Source: Brachybacterium sp042666875
GTDB lineage: Bacteria > Actinomycetota > Actinomycetes > Actinomycetales > Dermabacteraceae
Direction of reading: 5' to 3'
Length of the DNA stretch: 64,000 bases
NCBI RefSeq assembly: GCF_042666875.1
Contig: NZ_JBHTCX010000002.1
Location: forward strand, 310,001 to 374,000
Shown here: piece by piece, positions 32,246 to 41,018 of the stretch
How positions within the stretch are numbered: the stretch's first letter is position 1
How the letters are laid out: each line of letters starts with the position of its first letter
Program-made: the position numbers and the translations under genes
The notes under the pieces: model-generated
Databases searched by the model: none
What the model saw: only the letters and a program-made list of their open reading frames with translations
Told to the model about the DNA's origin: nothing

Positions 32246-35200
32246 TCACCCCTCGGGGAGGGCGCCCGGCTGCTCGTGCTGGAGCCGCAGGGCCCGGCGC
32301 CGGGCGAGGACCGCGCCGGCCAGACCCATGGCCACGCCGAAGAGCAGCCAGCCGCCCAGCCACGTGAGGTCCCCGGTGGGATCGACCCAGCCGCCGCCGA
32401 TGGCGCCGCGGAACGCGTCCACGGCGTGGGTCATCGGCAGGTAGGGGTGGATGACCTGGAAGAACTCCGGCAGGGTGCCGGTGGGATAGGTGCCGCCCGC
32501 CCCGGAGATCTGCAGCGCCACCAGCACCAGGGCCACGAACTTCCCGACCGGCCCGAACATCGCCCCGAAGCCGTGGTTCAACGCCACGAACACCAGGGAG
32601 GTCAGCGCCGAGAGGCCGAACATCAGCGGCAGATCGTGCATCTGGATGCCCACGCCCCAGCGCAGCGCCCCGACGGCGATCGCGGACTGGATCAGCCCCA
32701 GCAGGAACGCCGGGACCAGACCACCGGCCAGCAGCCGCAGCGGCCCCACCCCGCGTGAGGCGGCGACGCCGGAGAACGGCGGCATCATCAGGAAGATCGC
32801 CATCCCGCCGACCCACAGGCTGATCGCCAGGAACAGCGGAGCCAGGCCCTCGCCGAAACGGGAGAGCTCATGGGCGCGATCGAAGCGCATCTGGACCGGG
32901 TCCGAGGCGGTTCGGGCGAGGTCCTCGGACTCGTCCTCGCTGTAGGAGGGCACCTCGTCCTCGGAATCCTCGAGTCCGTCTCGCAGCTCGGCGGATCCGT
33001 CGGCGAGCTGCCCGGCCCCGTCGTCGAGCTGGGTGGCGCCGTCGGCCAGTTCGTCGGCGCCGTCGTCGACCTGGCGGGCACCGTCTGCGAGCTGATCGGC
33101 ACCGTCCTCGAGGTCGCCCGCCCCGTCGGCGAGCTGTTCGGCACCGTTGCGCGCGTCCGTGGCTCCGTCGGCCAGCTGATCCGCGCCGGTGACGAGATCC
33201 CCGGAGCCGTCGGCGAGCTGTTCGGCGCCGGTGCGGGCGGTGCCGACGCCGTCGGTGTACTGCTCCACACCGTCGGCCAGCTCATCGGCGCCGCTGGAGG
33301 CCGTCCCGGTCGCCTCGGCCAGCTGCTCGGCCCCGGAGGATACGTCCTGGGCGCCGTTGTTCAGCCGCTGTACGTCATCGGCGCCCTGCTGGAGGGTGTC
33401 GTAGGCCGCGGGGAGCGCTTCGGCTGCGGTGCGCGCCTGCTCGGAGAGGTCATCGGCGAGGTCACCGGCATCCTGTCCCTGCTCCGGATCGCTCACGGCG
33501 TCGGCGGCCTCGGTGGCGTCGGTGCGCAGGGTCGAGAGGTCGGTGCTGAGGGTGCTGGTGCTCTCGGCCAGGGGGCCGGTGTCCTCGGTGAGGGCCGAAG
33601 TGTCCTCGGCGAGGGTCGTGGTGGTGGCTGAGAGCTCGTCGAGGTAGGTGGTGATCCGGTCGGAGGCGCCGGTCATGCCCTCGGCCGTCTCGGCCACGCC
33701 GGTGGACTGCTCAGCGGCCGTGCCGGCGGCGTCGTCCGCGGCGGTCGCGTCCTCGCTGGCCCGGCCGGCGTCCTGACGGGTCTGCTCGGAGGTGTCGGAG
33801 ACGGCCGAGAGCTCCTCGCAGAACGAGGCGTCGGCGCCGGATTCCTCGCAGCGCTGGGCGAGGTCGTCCACGGACTGCGTGTACTCCTGGACGCTGTCCG
33901 AGGAGGTGGCGGCGCTGTCGGCCGCGGCAGATGTGGCCGTCTGGGTGTCGGTGACCGCAGTGTCGAGCTCGGAGACGTCGCCGGCGATGCTCGAGGCGCC
34001 GTCCTGCAGCGTGCGGGCGTCGTCAGCGCGGTCCTCCGTGTCCGTGGCGAGCCCCTGCGCGGTCTCATCGAGGCTTCCCGCGGCGTCATCTACGTTGCTC
34101 GCGCTCTCGGAGATCGTGCCGGCGTCGGTGGCGGGCCGGTCGAGATCCTCGGCGATGCCGCTGACGGTGCCGGCGGCCGTCTCCAGGTCATCGACGGCCG
34201 TGACCAGGTCATCGCTGGTGCGCTGCACGCTCTCGGGTGTCACGCCGAGCTCCTCGGCGCGCTGCTGGGCGGCGGTGATCGTGTCGCTGAGCTCCTGCGT
34301 GCCGCCGGCGACCTGCCCGGCCCCATCGGAGAGGTCCGAGGCGCCGCTGGCGAGCTGGTCGGTGCCCTCGGCGAGGTCCTCGGCCCCGGTGCGCAGGGGA
34401 GCGCCCTGCTGATCGAGCGTGGTCAGGCCGCTGTTGAGGTCCTCGGCGCCCTCATGCAGCGTGGCGGTTCCGTCGCGCAGCTGAACCGCGCCGGCCGAGA
34501 GCTGATCCAGCCCCACCACCAGGTCGAGGCTGCCCTCGTGCAGGCTGGAGGCGCCGGTGGCCAGTTCGTCGGTCCCGCCGACCAGCTCGCCGGTGCCGTC
34601 GGTGAGCTCCGTGCTGCCGGAGACCAGGTCGCCGGTGCCGTCATGGAGCTCGGAGGAGCCGTCGGCGAGCTCGCCGGCCCCGTCGGCCGCATCGACGATC
34701 CCGCCGTGGATGGTGGTGAAGCCGACGTAGATGTTGTCGAGGTAGTCCTCCAGCACGCTGGCGCGCAGCGAGTCGGTCAGGGCCGTGCCGACGGACTTCG
34801 AGAAGTTCCCGCCGACGTAGTTGATGGTGTCGTTGGTGGTCACCGTCAGCAGTGCCGGCGCCGCCTGCTCCGCGTCCCCGCCGAGCGAGGCGACGTTCGC
34901 GGAGAAGTCCTTCGGGATCTCGACGGTGGCGCCGTAGGTGCCGTCCTCCAGGCCGCGCTGCGCCTCGGCGGCGGAGACCTCCACGAAATCGAAGACGTTC
35001 TCCTCATCCATGTCCACCAGGGTGTCGGTGAACTCGCGGCCGACGTCGACCTGCGTCTCCTCGCCGCTGGGAGTGGTCGCGGTGGCCCCTTCGTCCTCGT
35101 CGACCACGGCGGCGGTGATCTGGTCGAGGTTGTTGCTGGGGTCGTGGAAGGACCACGTCATGTTCCCGGAGTAGATCACCGGGACCAGGGCGAGGCCGAC

Positions 35201-35383
35201 GACGAACAGCGCCGCGATCGGCTTCTTCCACTCAGCCGGCAGCAGTGCGGCCGCGCCGCCGCCCGCGGCGGAGAGGCTGCGACCGACGGAGCCTGCGGCG
35301 GAGCGGACGGCGGCGCGGAGGGCATGGGCCACCGAGGAGAGGGCGGCCAGGAGAGCGCGGAGGATTCCCATCACGAACAGCAC
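32246..35383 (-). CDS. YhgE/Pip family membrane protein
   Basis: A 1045-residue protein of the YhgE/phage-infection-protein family, related to ABC-2 type permeases and to the extracellular partner proteins of type VII secretion. One membrane helix near 57-73 is followed by a conserved YSGNMTWSFHDPSNNLDQI region, a very long exterior segment with dozens of repeats of the pattern L.DG...L (about 220-810, probably an elongated helical or coiled rod), and a C-terminal block of about five helices (830-1030). The start is a GTG at 35383; an ATG at 35371 is also possible, and neither has a clear ribosome binding site. An 18-bp palindrome overlaps the start and promoter. Confidence 0.87.
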   Translation of the reverse strand: MLFVMGILRALLAALSSVAHALRAAVRSAAGSVGRSLSAAGGGAAALLPAEWKKPIAALFVVGLALVPVIYSGNMTWSFHDPSNNLDQITAAVVDEDEGATATTPSGEETQVDVGREFTDTLVDMDEENVFDFVEVSAAEAQRGLEDGTYGATVEIPKDFSANVASLGGDAEQAAPALLTVTTNDTINYVGGNFSKSVGTALTDSLRASVLEDYLDNIYVGFTTIHGGIVDAADGAGELADGSSELHDGTGDLVSGSTELTDGTGELVGGTDELATGASSLHEGSLDLVVGLDQLSAGAVQLRDGTATLHEGAEDLNSGLTTLDQQGAPLRTGAEDLAEGTDQLASGASDLSDGAGQVAGGTQELSDTITAAQQRAEELGVTPESVQRTSDDLVTAVDDLETAAGTVSGIAEDLDRPATDAGTISESASNVDDAAGSLDETAQGLATDTEDRADDARTLQDGASSIAGDVSELDTAVTDTQTATSAAADSAATSSDSVQEYTQSVDDLAQRCEESGADASFCEELSAVSDTSEQTRQDAGRASEDATAADDAAGTAAEQSTGVAETAEGMTGASDRITTYLDELSATTTTLAEDTSALTEDTGPLAESTSTLSTDLSTLRTDATEAADAVSDPEQGQDAGDLADDLSEQARTAAEALPAAYDTLQQGADDVQRLNNGAQDVSSGAEQLAEATGTASSGADELADGVEQYTDGVGTARTGAEQLADGSGDLVTGADQLADGATDARNGAEQLADGAGDLEDGADQLADGARQVDDGADELADGATQLDDGAGQLADGSAELRDGLEDSEDEVPSYSEDESEDLARTASDPVQMRFDRAHELSRFGEGLAPLFLAISLWVGGMAIFLMMPPFSGVAASRGVGPLRLLAGGLVPAFLLGLIQSAIAVGALRWGVGIQMHDLPLMFGLSALTSLVFVALNHGFGAMFGPVGKFVALVLVALQISGAGGTYPTGTLPEFFQVIHPYLPMTHAVDAFRGAIGGGWVDPTGDLTWLGGWLLFGVAMGLAGAVLARRRALRLQHEQPGALPEG

Positions 35384-35400
35384 GATACATTCGTGTATCG
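35383..35400. promoter_or_regulatory. TetR-like operator at the yhgE-like gene start
   Basis: CGATACA-N4-TGTATCG is a perfect inverted repeat covering the start codon. Read leftward, GATACA at its upstream half may be the -10, with TTGCTA 18 bases before as -35. It shares CTCGATACAC with the palindrome before htpX. YhgE genes are often TetR-controlled, but no TetR gene is here. Confidence 0.55.
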
Positions 35401-35499
35401 AGCGTGTTACCGATCAGTAGCAAAGTGTGGTGAGAGGAACGACGCCTGCCTCCGGGCAGCGGCCGGATCAGCGTGCCACCGAGCCGGCGGCCCGGCCGA

Positions 35500-36513
35500 T
35501 CAGCCCGTGATCCGGGTGTAGCGGTAGGGCTTGTACTTCGCGCTGTTCGACGACGGCGAGTACGGGTAGCCGATCGTGCGCCGCGCCGTGCCTCCCGTGC
35601 TGTATGCCTGCTCGAGGATGACCCAGCGGGTCTTCGCGGTGTTCGCCCACTTCTCGAAGATTCCCACGTGGCCATAGCTCTTGCCGTTCTCGGCGGGCGT
35701 GATCAGCAGGATGTCCCCGGCCTTCAGCTCGGACTTCGTGATGGCGCGGGTGACGCCGTAGCCGGAGCTGGGGTGCAGCGACCAGGTGGTGTACCCGGTG
35801 GGATTGTCCGAGTGGTACGTGCCCCACGCCATAGAGACGAAGGCGGAGCAGTCCTTGCGCCACATCTTCCCCGACTCCGGGCCCGCGCTCGTGGAGGACA
35901 TCGAGTAGGAGCGCTTGTTGTTCACCCAGAACATCGCGCGATCGATGACCTTCGAGCGGCTGATCGACGCGTTCCAGGATCCCACGGTGATGCCGCTGGT
36001 GTCCTCGCCACCGCCGCCGTTCCCACCGCCGCCGGAGACCACGCGCGTGATCCCCATGGCGGACATCGTCAGGCCGCCGGCGCGGCCGTCGACCACCAGC
36101 CCGCCCCAGCGGCGCTGGAAGTCCTTGACCTCCGAGACGGTCACGTTTCCGTAGTCGCCGTCCTGCACGGCGCCGACGTACGCCTGGACCTGCATCACGA
36201 CCTCGACGAGCTCGCCCTGGGTGATACTGCCCGCCCATCCGTCGACCACCAGGCCACGGTCGGACTGGAACTCGCGGATGGAGGCCTTGGTCATGGGGCC
36301 GACGACGCCGTCGCGCAGACCGTCGTAGTAGTAGAGGCCCCACAGCGCCTTCTGCACCCCGAGATCGGAGAGCGCGGACGCGGGAGCGGTGATCAGCAGG
36401 CCGCTGGCCATCGCGACCCCGGCGACACCGGCGGTGCGGAACACCTGTCGGCGGGAGACCAGGGAGCGGAAGCGGGCGGTGGCCGAGTGATCCGTCATCG
36501 AGTGATCCGTCAT
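35500..36513 (-). CDS. Secreted peptidoglycan-binding NlpC/P60-like hydrolase
   Basis: A 337-residue exported protein. A twin-arginine-type signal (SRRQVFRTAGVAGVAMASG, about 20-38, ending near APASALS) is followed by two peptidoglycan-binding type 1 domains (about 52-95 and 108-155, each with GLVVDG(W/R)AG), a Gly-rich linker and a C-terminal cysteine-peptidase-like domain with DCSAF as the probable nucleophile site and SYGHVGIFE as the histidine site. It should cut or remodel the cell wall. Two in-frame ATG codons result from a 15-base duplication, and neither has a normal ribosome binding site. It lies upstream of the yhgE-like gene in the same direction. Confidence 0.85.
   Translation of the reverse strand: MTDHSMTDHSATARFRSLVSRRQVFRTAGVAGVAMASGLLITAPASALSDLGVQKALWGLYYYDGLRDGVVGPMTKASIREFQSDRGLVVDGWAGSITQGELVEVVMQVQAYVGAVQDGDYGNVTVSEVKDFQRRWGGLVVDGRAGGLTMSAMGITRVVSGGGGNGGGGEDTSGITVGSWNASISRSKVIDRAMFWVNNKRSYSMSSTSAGPESGKMWRKDCSAFVSMAWGTYHSDNPTGYTTWSLHPSSGYGVTRAITKSELKAGDILLITPAENGKSYGHVGIFEKWANTAKTRWVILEQAYSTGGTARRTIGYPYSPSSNSAKYKPYRYTRITG
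36484..36513 (-). repeat. 15-bp duplication at a start codon
   Basis: The first five codons (MTDHS) are repeated exactly, giving two tandem copies of the start codon and its next four codons. Confidence 0.9.
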
Positions 36514-36731
36514 GAGGAGACTTTCGCGGCGTGGCGGCGGGGACGGCCCGGAAGATGTCGCCGGACTCCCTCGACGCTATGCATCCCCGGCAGCGCCCCG
36601 AGGCGGTGCCACATCGCGTTCATGAACCTGTCGAGGCCCGTTCAGGGACGGCTCGGCCCGGTCACGCCGGCGGGACCTCTGGGCCGGCCCGGGCTGCCCG
36701 GGGCGGGCGGCGCCCGACGGGAGATTCGGCA

Positions 36732-37652
36732 TCAGGCCGGCAACTGCACGACCCAGGGCTCGCGGGGGAGGAACGCGGGGTCCCACCGCTCGAGCACGTC
36801 GGCGGCAGTGCGGCACCCGCTCAGGCCGAGGGACTCGCCGATCCGGCCGACGACGTCCGCGGCGCTCTCACCGCGTTCCAGCCGGTCGCGCAGCGTGACC
36901 GCACCGTCGCGCTTGGCCAGCCGCGCCCCGTCGGCGTTGACCGCCAGCGGGACGTGCGCGTACTCCGGCTCCGCACGCCCCAGCAGGTGAGCGAGATACG
37001 CCTGGCGGGGCGCCGAGCTGAGCAGGTCGTCCGCCCTCGCCACCTGATCCACCCCTGCGGCCGCGTCATCGACGACGACGGCGAGGTTGTAGGCCACCAC
37101 CCCGTCGCCGCGGCGCAGCACCAGGTCATCCACAGCCCCGGTGACCTCACCCGCCCACAGGTCGCGCACCGTCCACTCGGCAACACCGGCACGCAGGCGC
37201 AGAGCAGGCTCGCGGCGCAGCTCCCGCATCCGGGCCCGGCCCGCCTCGCGCTGGGCAGGGGTGAGGTCGCGGCAGGTGCCGGGGTAGGCGCCGGGCGGGG
37301 CGTGCGGGGCGCTCGGTGCCTCGAGGATCTCCCGCCGGGTGCAGTAACACTCGAACACCTGGTCACGAGTGAGGAGCTGTGAGATCGCCTCGTCGTAGGC
37401 CGCACCGCGCTCTGACTGGCGGACCACCTCACCGTCCCAGTCCAGGCCGAGAGCCTCGAGGTCCTCCAGCTGACGCTGTTCGGAGCCCTCCCGCACCCGG
37501 TCGAGGTCCTCGATGCGCAGGTGGAAGGCCCGGCCGCTGCGGCGGGCCAGTACCCAGGCGAGGATCGCGGTGCGCAGATTGCCCAGGTGCAGGTCGCCGC
37601 TGGGGGAGGGGGCGTAGCGGCCGGCAGCGCGCGGGCTCGGGGGAGCGGGCAT
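36732..37652 (-). CDS. gluQ: Glutamyl-Q tRNA(Asp) synthetase
   Basis: A 306-residue paralogue of the catalytic half of glutamyl-tRNA synthetase that attaches glutamate to queuosine 34 of tRNA-Asp. It has GRYAPSPSGDLHLGN (HIGH motif region, about 11-25), the zinc-site cysteines CYCTRREI and YPGTCRDL, and LAKRDGAVTL (KMSKS-like, about 246). It lacks the anticodon-binding domain, which marks the GluQ class. The ATG is seven bases after TAGACT with no Shine-Dalgarno site, so it is probably leaderless. It follows a MerR gene by ten bases but has its own promoter. Confidence 0.93.
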   Translation of the reverse strand: MPAPPSPRAAGRYAPSPSGDLHLGNLRTAILAWVLARRSGRAFHLRIEDLDRVREGSEQRQLEDLEALGLDWDGEVVRQSERGAAYDEAISQLLTRDQVFECYCTRREILEAPSAPHAPPGAYPGTCRDLTPAQREAGRARMRELRREPALRLRAGVAEWTVRDLWAGEVTGAVDDLVLRRGDGVVAYNLAVVVDDAAAGVDQVARADDLLSSAPRQAYLAHLLGRAEPEYAHVPLAVNADGARLAKRDGAVTLRDRLERGESAADVVGRIGESLGLSGCRTAADVLERWDPAFLPREPWVVQLPA

Positions 37653-37659
37653 GGGCGTC

Positions 37660-37665
37660 AGTCTA
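37660..37665 (-). promoter_or_regulatory. -10 element of gluQ (leaderless)
   Basis: On the minus strand TAGACT precedes the ATG at 37652 by seven bases; it overlaps the last codons of the MerR gene. Confidence 0.5.
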
Positions 37666-38403
37666 GGAACCGTCGGGCTCGGCTGCGCCGACCTCCTCGG
37701 CGAGCAGTGTCTCGAGCCGCTGCAGGGTTCGGATCTGGGCGCCGTGGTAGAGCTCCACCAGGGCGTGCGCGAGGATCAGCCCGGCCGCCTCGGCCCCGTG
37801 GGGAGAGCGCTCCAGGGCGTCGGTCAGCTCCGGGTGCTTCGTGCGCGTCCGCCGGGCCGCGGGAACCATGCGGCGGGCGAGATCCTCGATCTCCGCGTCC
37901 GTGGCCTCGGCGGGAAGACGATCGAACTCGAGATCGGTCGGCTCGGGTTCGAGGACGGCCTGCCGGAAGGACTCCAGCGTCGGACCGTCGAACACGGTGG
38001 TGTACACGGCGAGCAATCCACGCTGTGACTCCGAGAGACTCGATGCCACCGCGGCGAACCCGGCCGGGGTCTCGGCGGGAGCCTGATGGGACATCAGCTC
38101 TGCAAGGTCCTTGCGTGCCCCCTGCAGACGACGGATCCTCGCCTCGAGCTCGGCGTCCAGGCTGCGGATCTCCTCGAATGATGCGGCGGCGCCCGGAGCC
38201 GAGGCGGCGATCCGCGTCAGCGGGATCCCCAGCGCACTGAGCCGACGGATCCGCACCAGCTGCACCAGATGCTGGATGCCGTACTGCTTGTAGCCGTTCG
38301 AGGCCCGCTCGGGCTCCGGCAGCACGCCGATCCGGTGATAGTGCCTCACGGTGTTCAGCGTGGTGCCTGCGATCCGCGCCAGCTGACTGGTGCTCCAGAC
38401 CAT
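37663..38403 (-). CDS. MerR family transcriptional regulator
   Basis: A 246-residue MerR-type regulator. The winged helix (about 1-70) carries WSTSQLARIAGTTLNTVRHY, then HRIGVLPEPERASNGYKQYG, followed by a dimerisation coil and a 150-residue C-terminal domain that resembles the helical effector-binding part of BltR/TipAL-like proteins but has no recognised ligand site. The ATG at 38403 is preceded by GGAAAGGAGTG; the frame is open ten codons upstream, where an ATG overlaps the stop of the SpoIIM-like gene. The pair therefore looks like one operon, with the membrane protein as a possible target or effector. Confidence 0.85.
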   Translation of the reverse strand: MVWSTSQLARIAGTTLNTVRHYHRIGVLPEPERASNGYKQYGIQHLVQLVRIRRLSALGIPLTRIAASAPGAAASFEEIRSLDAELEARIRRLQGARKDLAELMSHQAPAETPAGFAAVASSLSESQRGLLAVYTTVFDGPTLESFRQAVLEPEPTDLEFDRLPAEATDAEIEDLARRMVPAARRTRTKHPELTDALERSPHGAEAAGLILAHALVELYHGAQIRTLQRLETLLAEEVGAAEPDGS

Positions 38404-38429
38404 GCGGACACTCCTTTCCGGTGCACCCA

Positions 38430-39056
38430 TCATGGCGCAAGCAGACCGAAGACCACGGGCAGCAGGTACACGAGCGACAACGCCTCATAGACGGCTCCGG
38501 CCACGAGCAGTGCCAGGGCGGCGAGGGCCAGCCAGGCCATGCGCCGCAGCCCGCCGAGGTAGCCCCGCCGGTGGCTCTGCTGGCCGACCGTCGCGGGGCG
38601 CAGCCATGCCCGGCCCAGGACATAGGCACCGAGCATCATCAGCACGTACGCCTGGAACTCGATGACCATGGTCGGCACATGCGGGATCAGGGAGATCCGC
38701 GTGGCCGTGTCCACCGGAGCGAGGGTCATCCCCGTGGTCACGGCGAAGTAGGCGAAGACGGCGATCCCGGAGAAGGGGATCACCAGCGATGGGACCACGA
38801 TGGTCGCCACGATGATGCGGCCGATGTTGACGGCGAGGATGGTCAGGGCGAACAGCCACGGCGAGGACAGCAGCGAGGTCACGAGGTCCGCGTCCCCACT
38901 CGCCTGCAACCCGGTGCGCTGCGACGCGGTGACCTCAGGAAACAGCATCCCGATGGCCATCCCGAGCACCAGCAGGCCGTACGCCATGACGTTGAGCAGA
39001 CGATAGGCACGGCGATGCTCTCGCATGAGCGAGAGCGATTCATGGATCAGACGCAC
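38430..39056 (-). CDS. SpoIIM-like (stage II sporulation protein M family) membrane protein
   Basis: A 208-residue protein with five to six predicted helices. The layout (a soluble N-terminal piece, VTTGMTLAPVDTATRISLIPHVPTM in the middle and AYVLGRAWL) is that of SpoIIM/DUF95-type proteins, which in many bacteria are not linked to sporulation and occur beside membrane-remodelling or resistance genes. The GTG at 39056 has GAGGAG nine bases upstream. It precedes a MerR regulator, with only 26 bases between the stop and that gene's start, so the two are likely cotranscribed. Confidence 0.75.
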   Translation of the reverse strand: MRLIHESLSLMREHRRAYRLLNVMAYGLLVLGMAIGMLFPEVTASQRTGLQASGDADLVTSLLSSPWLFALTILAVNIGRIIVATIVVPSLVIPFSGIAVFAYFAVTTGMTLAPVDTATRISLIPHVPTMVIEFQAYVLMMLGAYVLGRAWLRPATVGQQSHRRGYLGGLRRMAWLALAALALLVAGAVYEALSLVYLLPVVFGLLAP

Positions 39057-39178
39057 GGCGGGTGCTCCTCGGTGACCGGTGGGGGACCGACGGGGTCGCC
39101 GGTCACCACGAGGGCACACCATGTTCTCGGTACATGGTCAAGCGCGGGCGTCAAGAGGAGCCTTCGCGCACCGGCTCG

Positions 39179-39928
39179 TCAGGCACCCGGCCGGACGAGG
39201 AGGACGTCGCCCGGGCGATCGCCGGGGACGGGGCGGTCCGGCGCAGCGGCGCGGAAGCCCAGGCGCGCGGCCAGGGCACGGGAGGCGGCGTTGCCTGCCG
39301 CCGTCACGGCCACCACCGCGCATTCACGAGCCCCGACCACGGGGTCATCGATCACGGCGGCCATCGCCTCGGTGGCCACACCGCGACCGACCGCCCCGGG
39401 ATCCAGCCGCCAGTAGGCACTGAGCAGTGCGGAGTCACCGGAGGCGGAAGCTGCTTCGGTTGCGCGGTCGCGCCCGCCGTCGGCGTCGGCCTCGAGCGTG
39501 GCGAGCCCGACCACGCCGAGCAGGCCGGCAGGCAAACCGGTCCTCCCACGCGCTCGCACCGCGAAGTACCCGAATCCGTGCCGTTGCCAGTGCTCGATCC
39601 AGCGGGAGAGCACCCAGCGCATCTGGGCGCGCGCGGTCAGCGGCTCGGTCAGGTCGTCGACGAACGCGCGGGCATCGGCGTGGAGGGAGAACAGTTCCTC
39701 GAGATCGCCCTCGCTGACCGGTGACAGCCGCAATCGAGGCGTGGAGATCTCGGCTCCGTGCGCAGCAGATCCAGCGGACTCACGCCCATCGGACGTACGC
39801 GGAGCAGGCGCAGACCCAGCGGGGACAGACGCATCGGGGACAGACGCAGCGGGACCAGGCCCAGCGGGGGCAGACGCAGCGACGGCGCGACGATCACCGT
39901 CGGAGGACGGGATCGCCGCGCCGTGCAC
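39179..39928 (-). CDS. GNAT family N-acetyltransferase with low-complexity N-terminus
   Basis: The acetyltransferase domain (about the last 190 residues) starts with ISTPRLRLSPVSEGDLEEL and contains the acetyl-CoA region LDPGAVGRGVATEAMAAVID and AAGNAASRALAARLGF, like RimJ/RimL-type enzymes. Before it lies an Ala/Pro/Ser-rich stretch built of imperfect 15-base units. The start is uncertain: a GTG at 39928 gives 249 residues, while an ATG at 40027 would overlap the upstream gene by 50 bases; neither has a strong ribosome binding site. The target amine is unknown. Confidence 0.72.
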   Translation of the reverse strand: MHGAAIPSSDGDRRAVAASAPAGPGPAASVPDASVPAGSAPAPRTSDGRESAGSAAHGAEISTPRLRLSPVSEGDLEELFSLHADARAFVDDLTEPLTARAQMRWVLSRWIEHWQRHGFGYFAVRARGRTGLPAGLLGVVGLATLEADADGGRDRATEAASASGDSALLSAYWRLDPGAVGRGVATEAMAAVIDDPVVGARECAVVAVTAAGNAASRALAARLGFRAAAPDRPVPGDRPGDVLLVRPGA

Positions 39929-39977
39929 TGAACGTTCCGCTGCCCGCGTCGGGGAGCGACGCGTCAGGGGTGAGGAC

Positions 39978-40769
39978 TCAGGAGTCGCCGCGGTGGGTGC
40001 CGCGCTTCTCGTCGTCCTGCGCCGCATCGCTCTCGGCCGGGTCCGAGTCGACCTTGACCTCCTTGGGCTCCACGTCGGAGGGACGATCCTCGCCCTTCAG
40101 GGCCTGGGCCACGTCACCGGCGTCGGCCGAGCCGACGGTGTCGGAGACGGTGGAGGAATCGGACTCGCTGGAGGCGGAGGCCGGGTAGTGGGCGCGAGCG
40201 AAGTCCGCCGGCGGGGCCCAGGGGTCCTCGACCGGACGGGTCTTCTGCCACACCACGTAGCCCGCGGCGGCACCGGCGGCAGCCAGGCCGAGGACGAGCA
40301 GCACCTTGCCGGCGCGGCCCTTCTTCTTCGCCGCCGGGGTGGGCGCCAGAGCGGCGGCCTTGATCTCGCCCTGCCCCTTGTCGATCTCCTTGCGAGCGGC
40401 CTCGACCGCGGCGCGCAGGACGGAGTTGGTCGTCTCGGCGGTCTTGCGGGCGCGGGGGAGGTAGTCCTCCTGCACGTCACGCTTGAACTTGTCGGCACGG
40501 GGGCCGAGGTTCTGCGAGAGCTCCGAGAACTTCTCGCTCTGCTGACGGAAGCGCTCTTCGACGCCGGGACCGTACTGGTCCACCAGCCCGCTCGCCCGGA
40601 GGCGAGCCTCGCGCGCGCCCTCGGACACCACCGGACCGACGTTGGCCGCGAGCTTCTGCAGCTCCTGGACGGCCTTGTCAGCGCTCCCGGCCGTCGCCCC
40701 GGCGGCAGCCGCCGTCTTCGCGGCCTGCTTCTTGGCCTTCTTGGTTTCCCGCTTGGTGGTCAGCGCCAT
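39978..40769 (-). CDS. Single-pass membrane-anchored hypothetical protein
   Basis: A 263-residue protein of unknown function. Residues 1-30 are very basic (MALTTKRETKKAKKQAAKTA), residues 35-140 are helical with phasin- or YtxH-like periodicity (EKFSELSQNLGPRADKF), one membrane helix lies near 168-187 (KVLLVLGLAAAGAAAGYVV), and the remainder is an acidic disordered tail with WAPPADFARAHYP. This layout is common in uncharacterised actinobacterial proteins located near the origin-proximal ppiA gene. AGGGGAAG precedes the ATG. TAGAGT at 40864-40869 may be its -10. It is divergent from ppiA. Confidence 0.75.
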   Translation of the reverse strand: MALTTKRETKKAKKQAAKTAAAAGATAGSADKAVQELQKLAANVGPVVSEGAREARLRASGLVDQYGPGVEERFRQQSEKFSELSQNLGPRADKFKRDVQEDYLPRARKTAETTNSVLRAAVEAARKEIDKGQGEIKAAALAPTPAAKKKGRAGKVLLVLGLAAAGAAAGYVVWQKTRPVEDPWAPPADFARAHYPASASSESDSSTVSDTVGSADAGDVAQALKGEDRPSDVEPKEVKVDSDPAESDAAQDDEKRGTHRGDS

Positions 40770-40863
40770 GAGCTTCCCCTTTCGGTCGAATCCGCCGGGT
40801 CGGGCCGACGGTGGTCCCTGGGCCGCGGCACCCCTGAGGGGATGACTCGACCCGTGTGGCACA

Positions 40864-40869
40864 ACTCTA
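40864..40869 (-). promoter_or_regulatory. Possible -10 of the membrane-anchored protein gene
   Basis: TAGAGT on the minus strand, about 95 bases before the start at 40769; the -35 is unclear. Confidence 0.35.
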
Positions 40870-41006
40870 ACGCGAGCGAGTATGAACGCACCCAGACGAC
40901 CGGTCAGGATCGAACCGGCCGACCGGTCGGCGCTGGCCCCGTCCGACGCTCTGCCGTCCCTCTGCTGTGCGATGGGGACGCAGGATTCCTGCAGCAGCGT
41001 CTGTGC

Positions 41007-41012
41007 GAGGAT
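41007..41012 (+). promoter_or_regulatory. -10 element of ppiA (leaderless)
   Basis: GAGGAT, six bases, then the ATG at 41019. The GAGGA could also be read as a weak ribosome binding site, so this case is less certain than others. Confidence 0.35.
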
Positions 41013-41018
41013 GACGCC

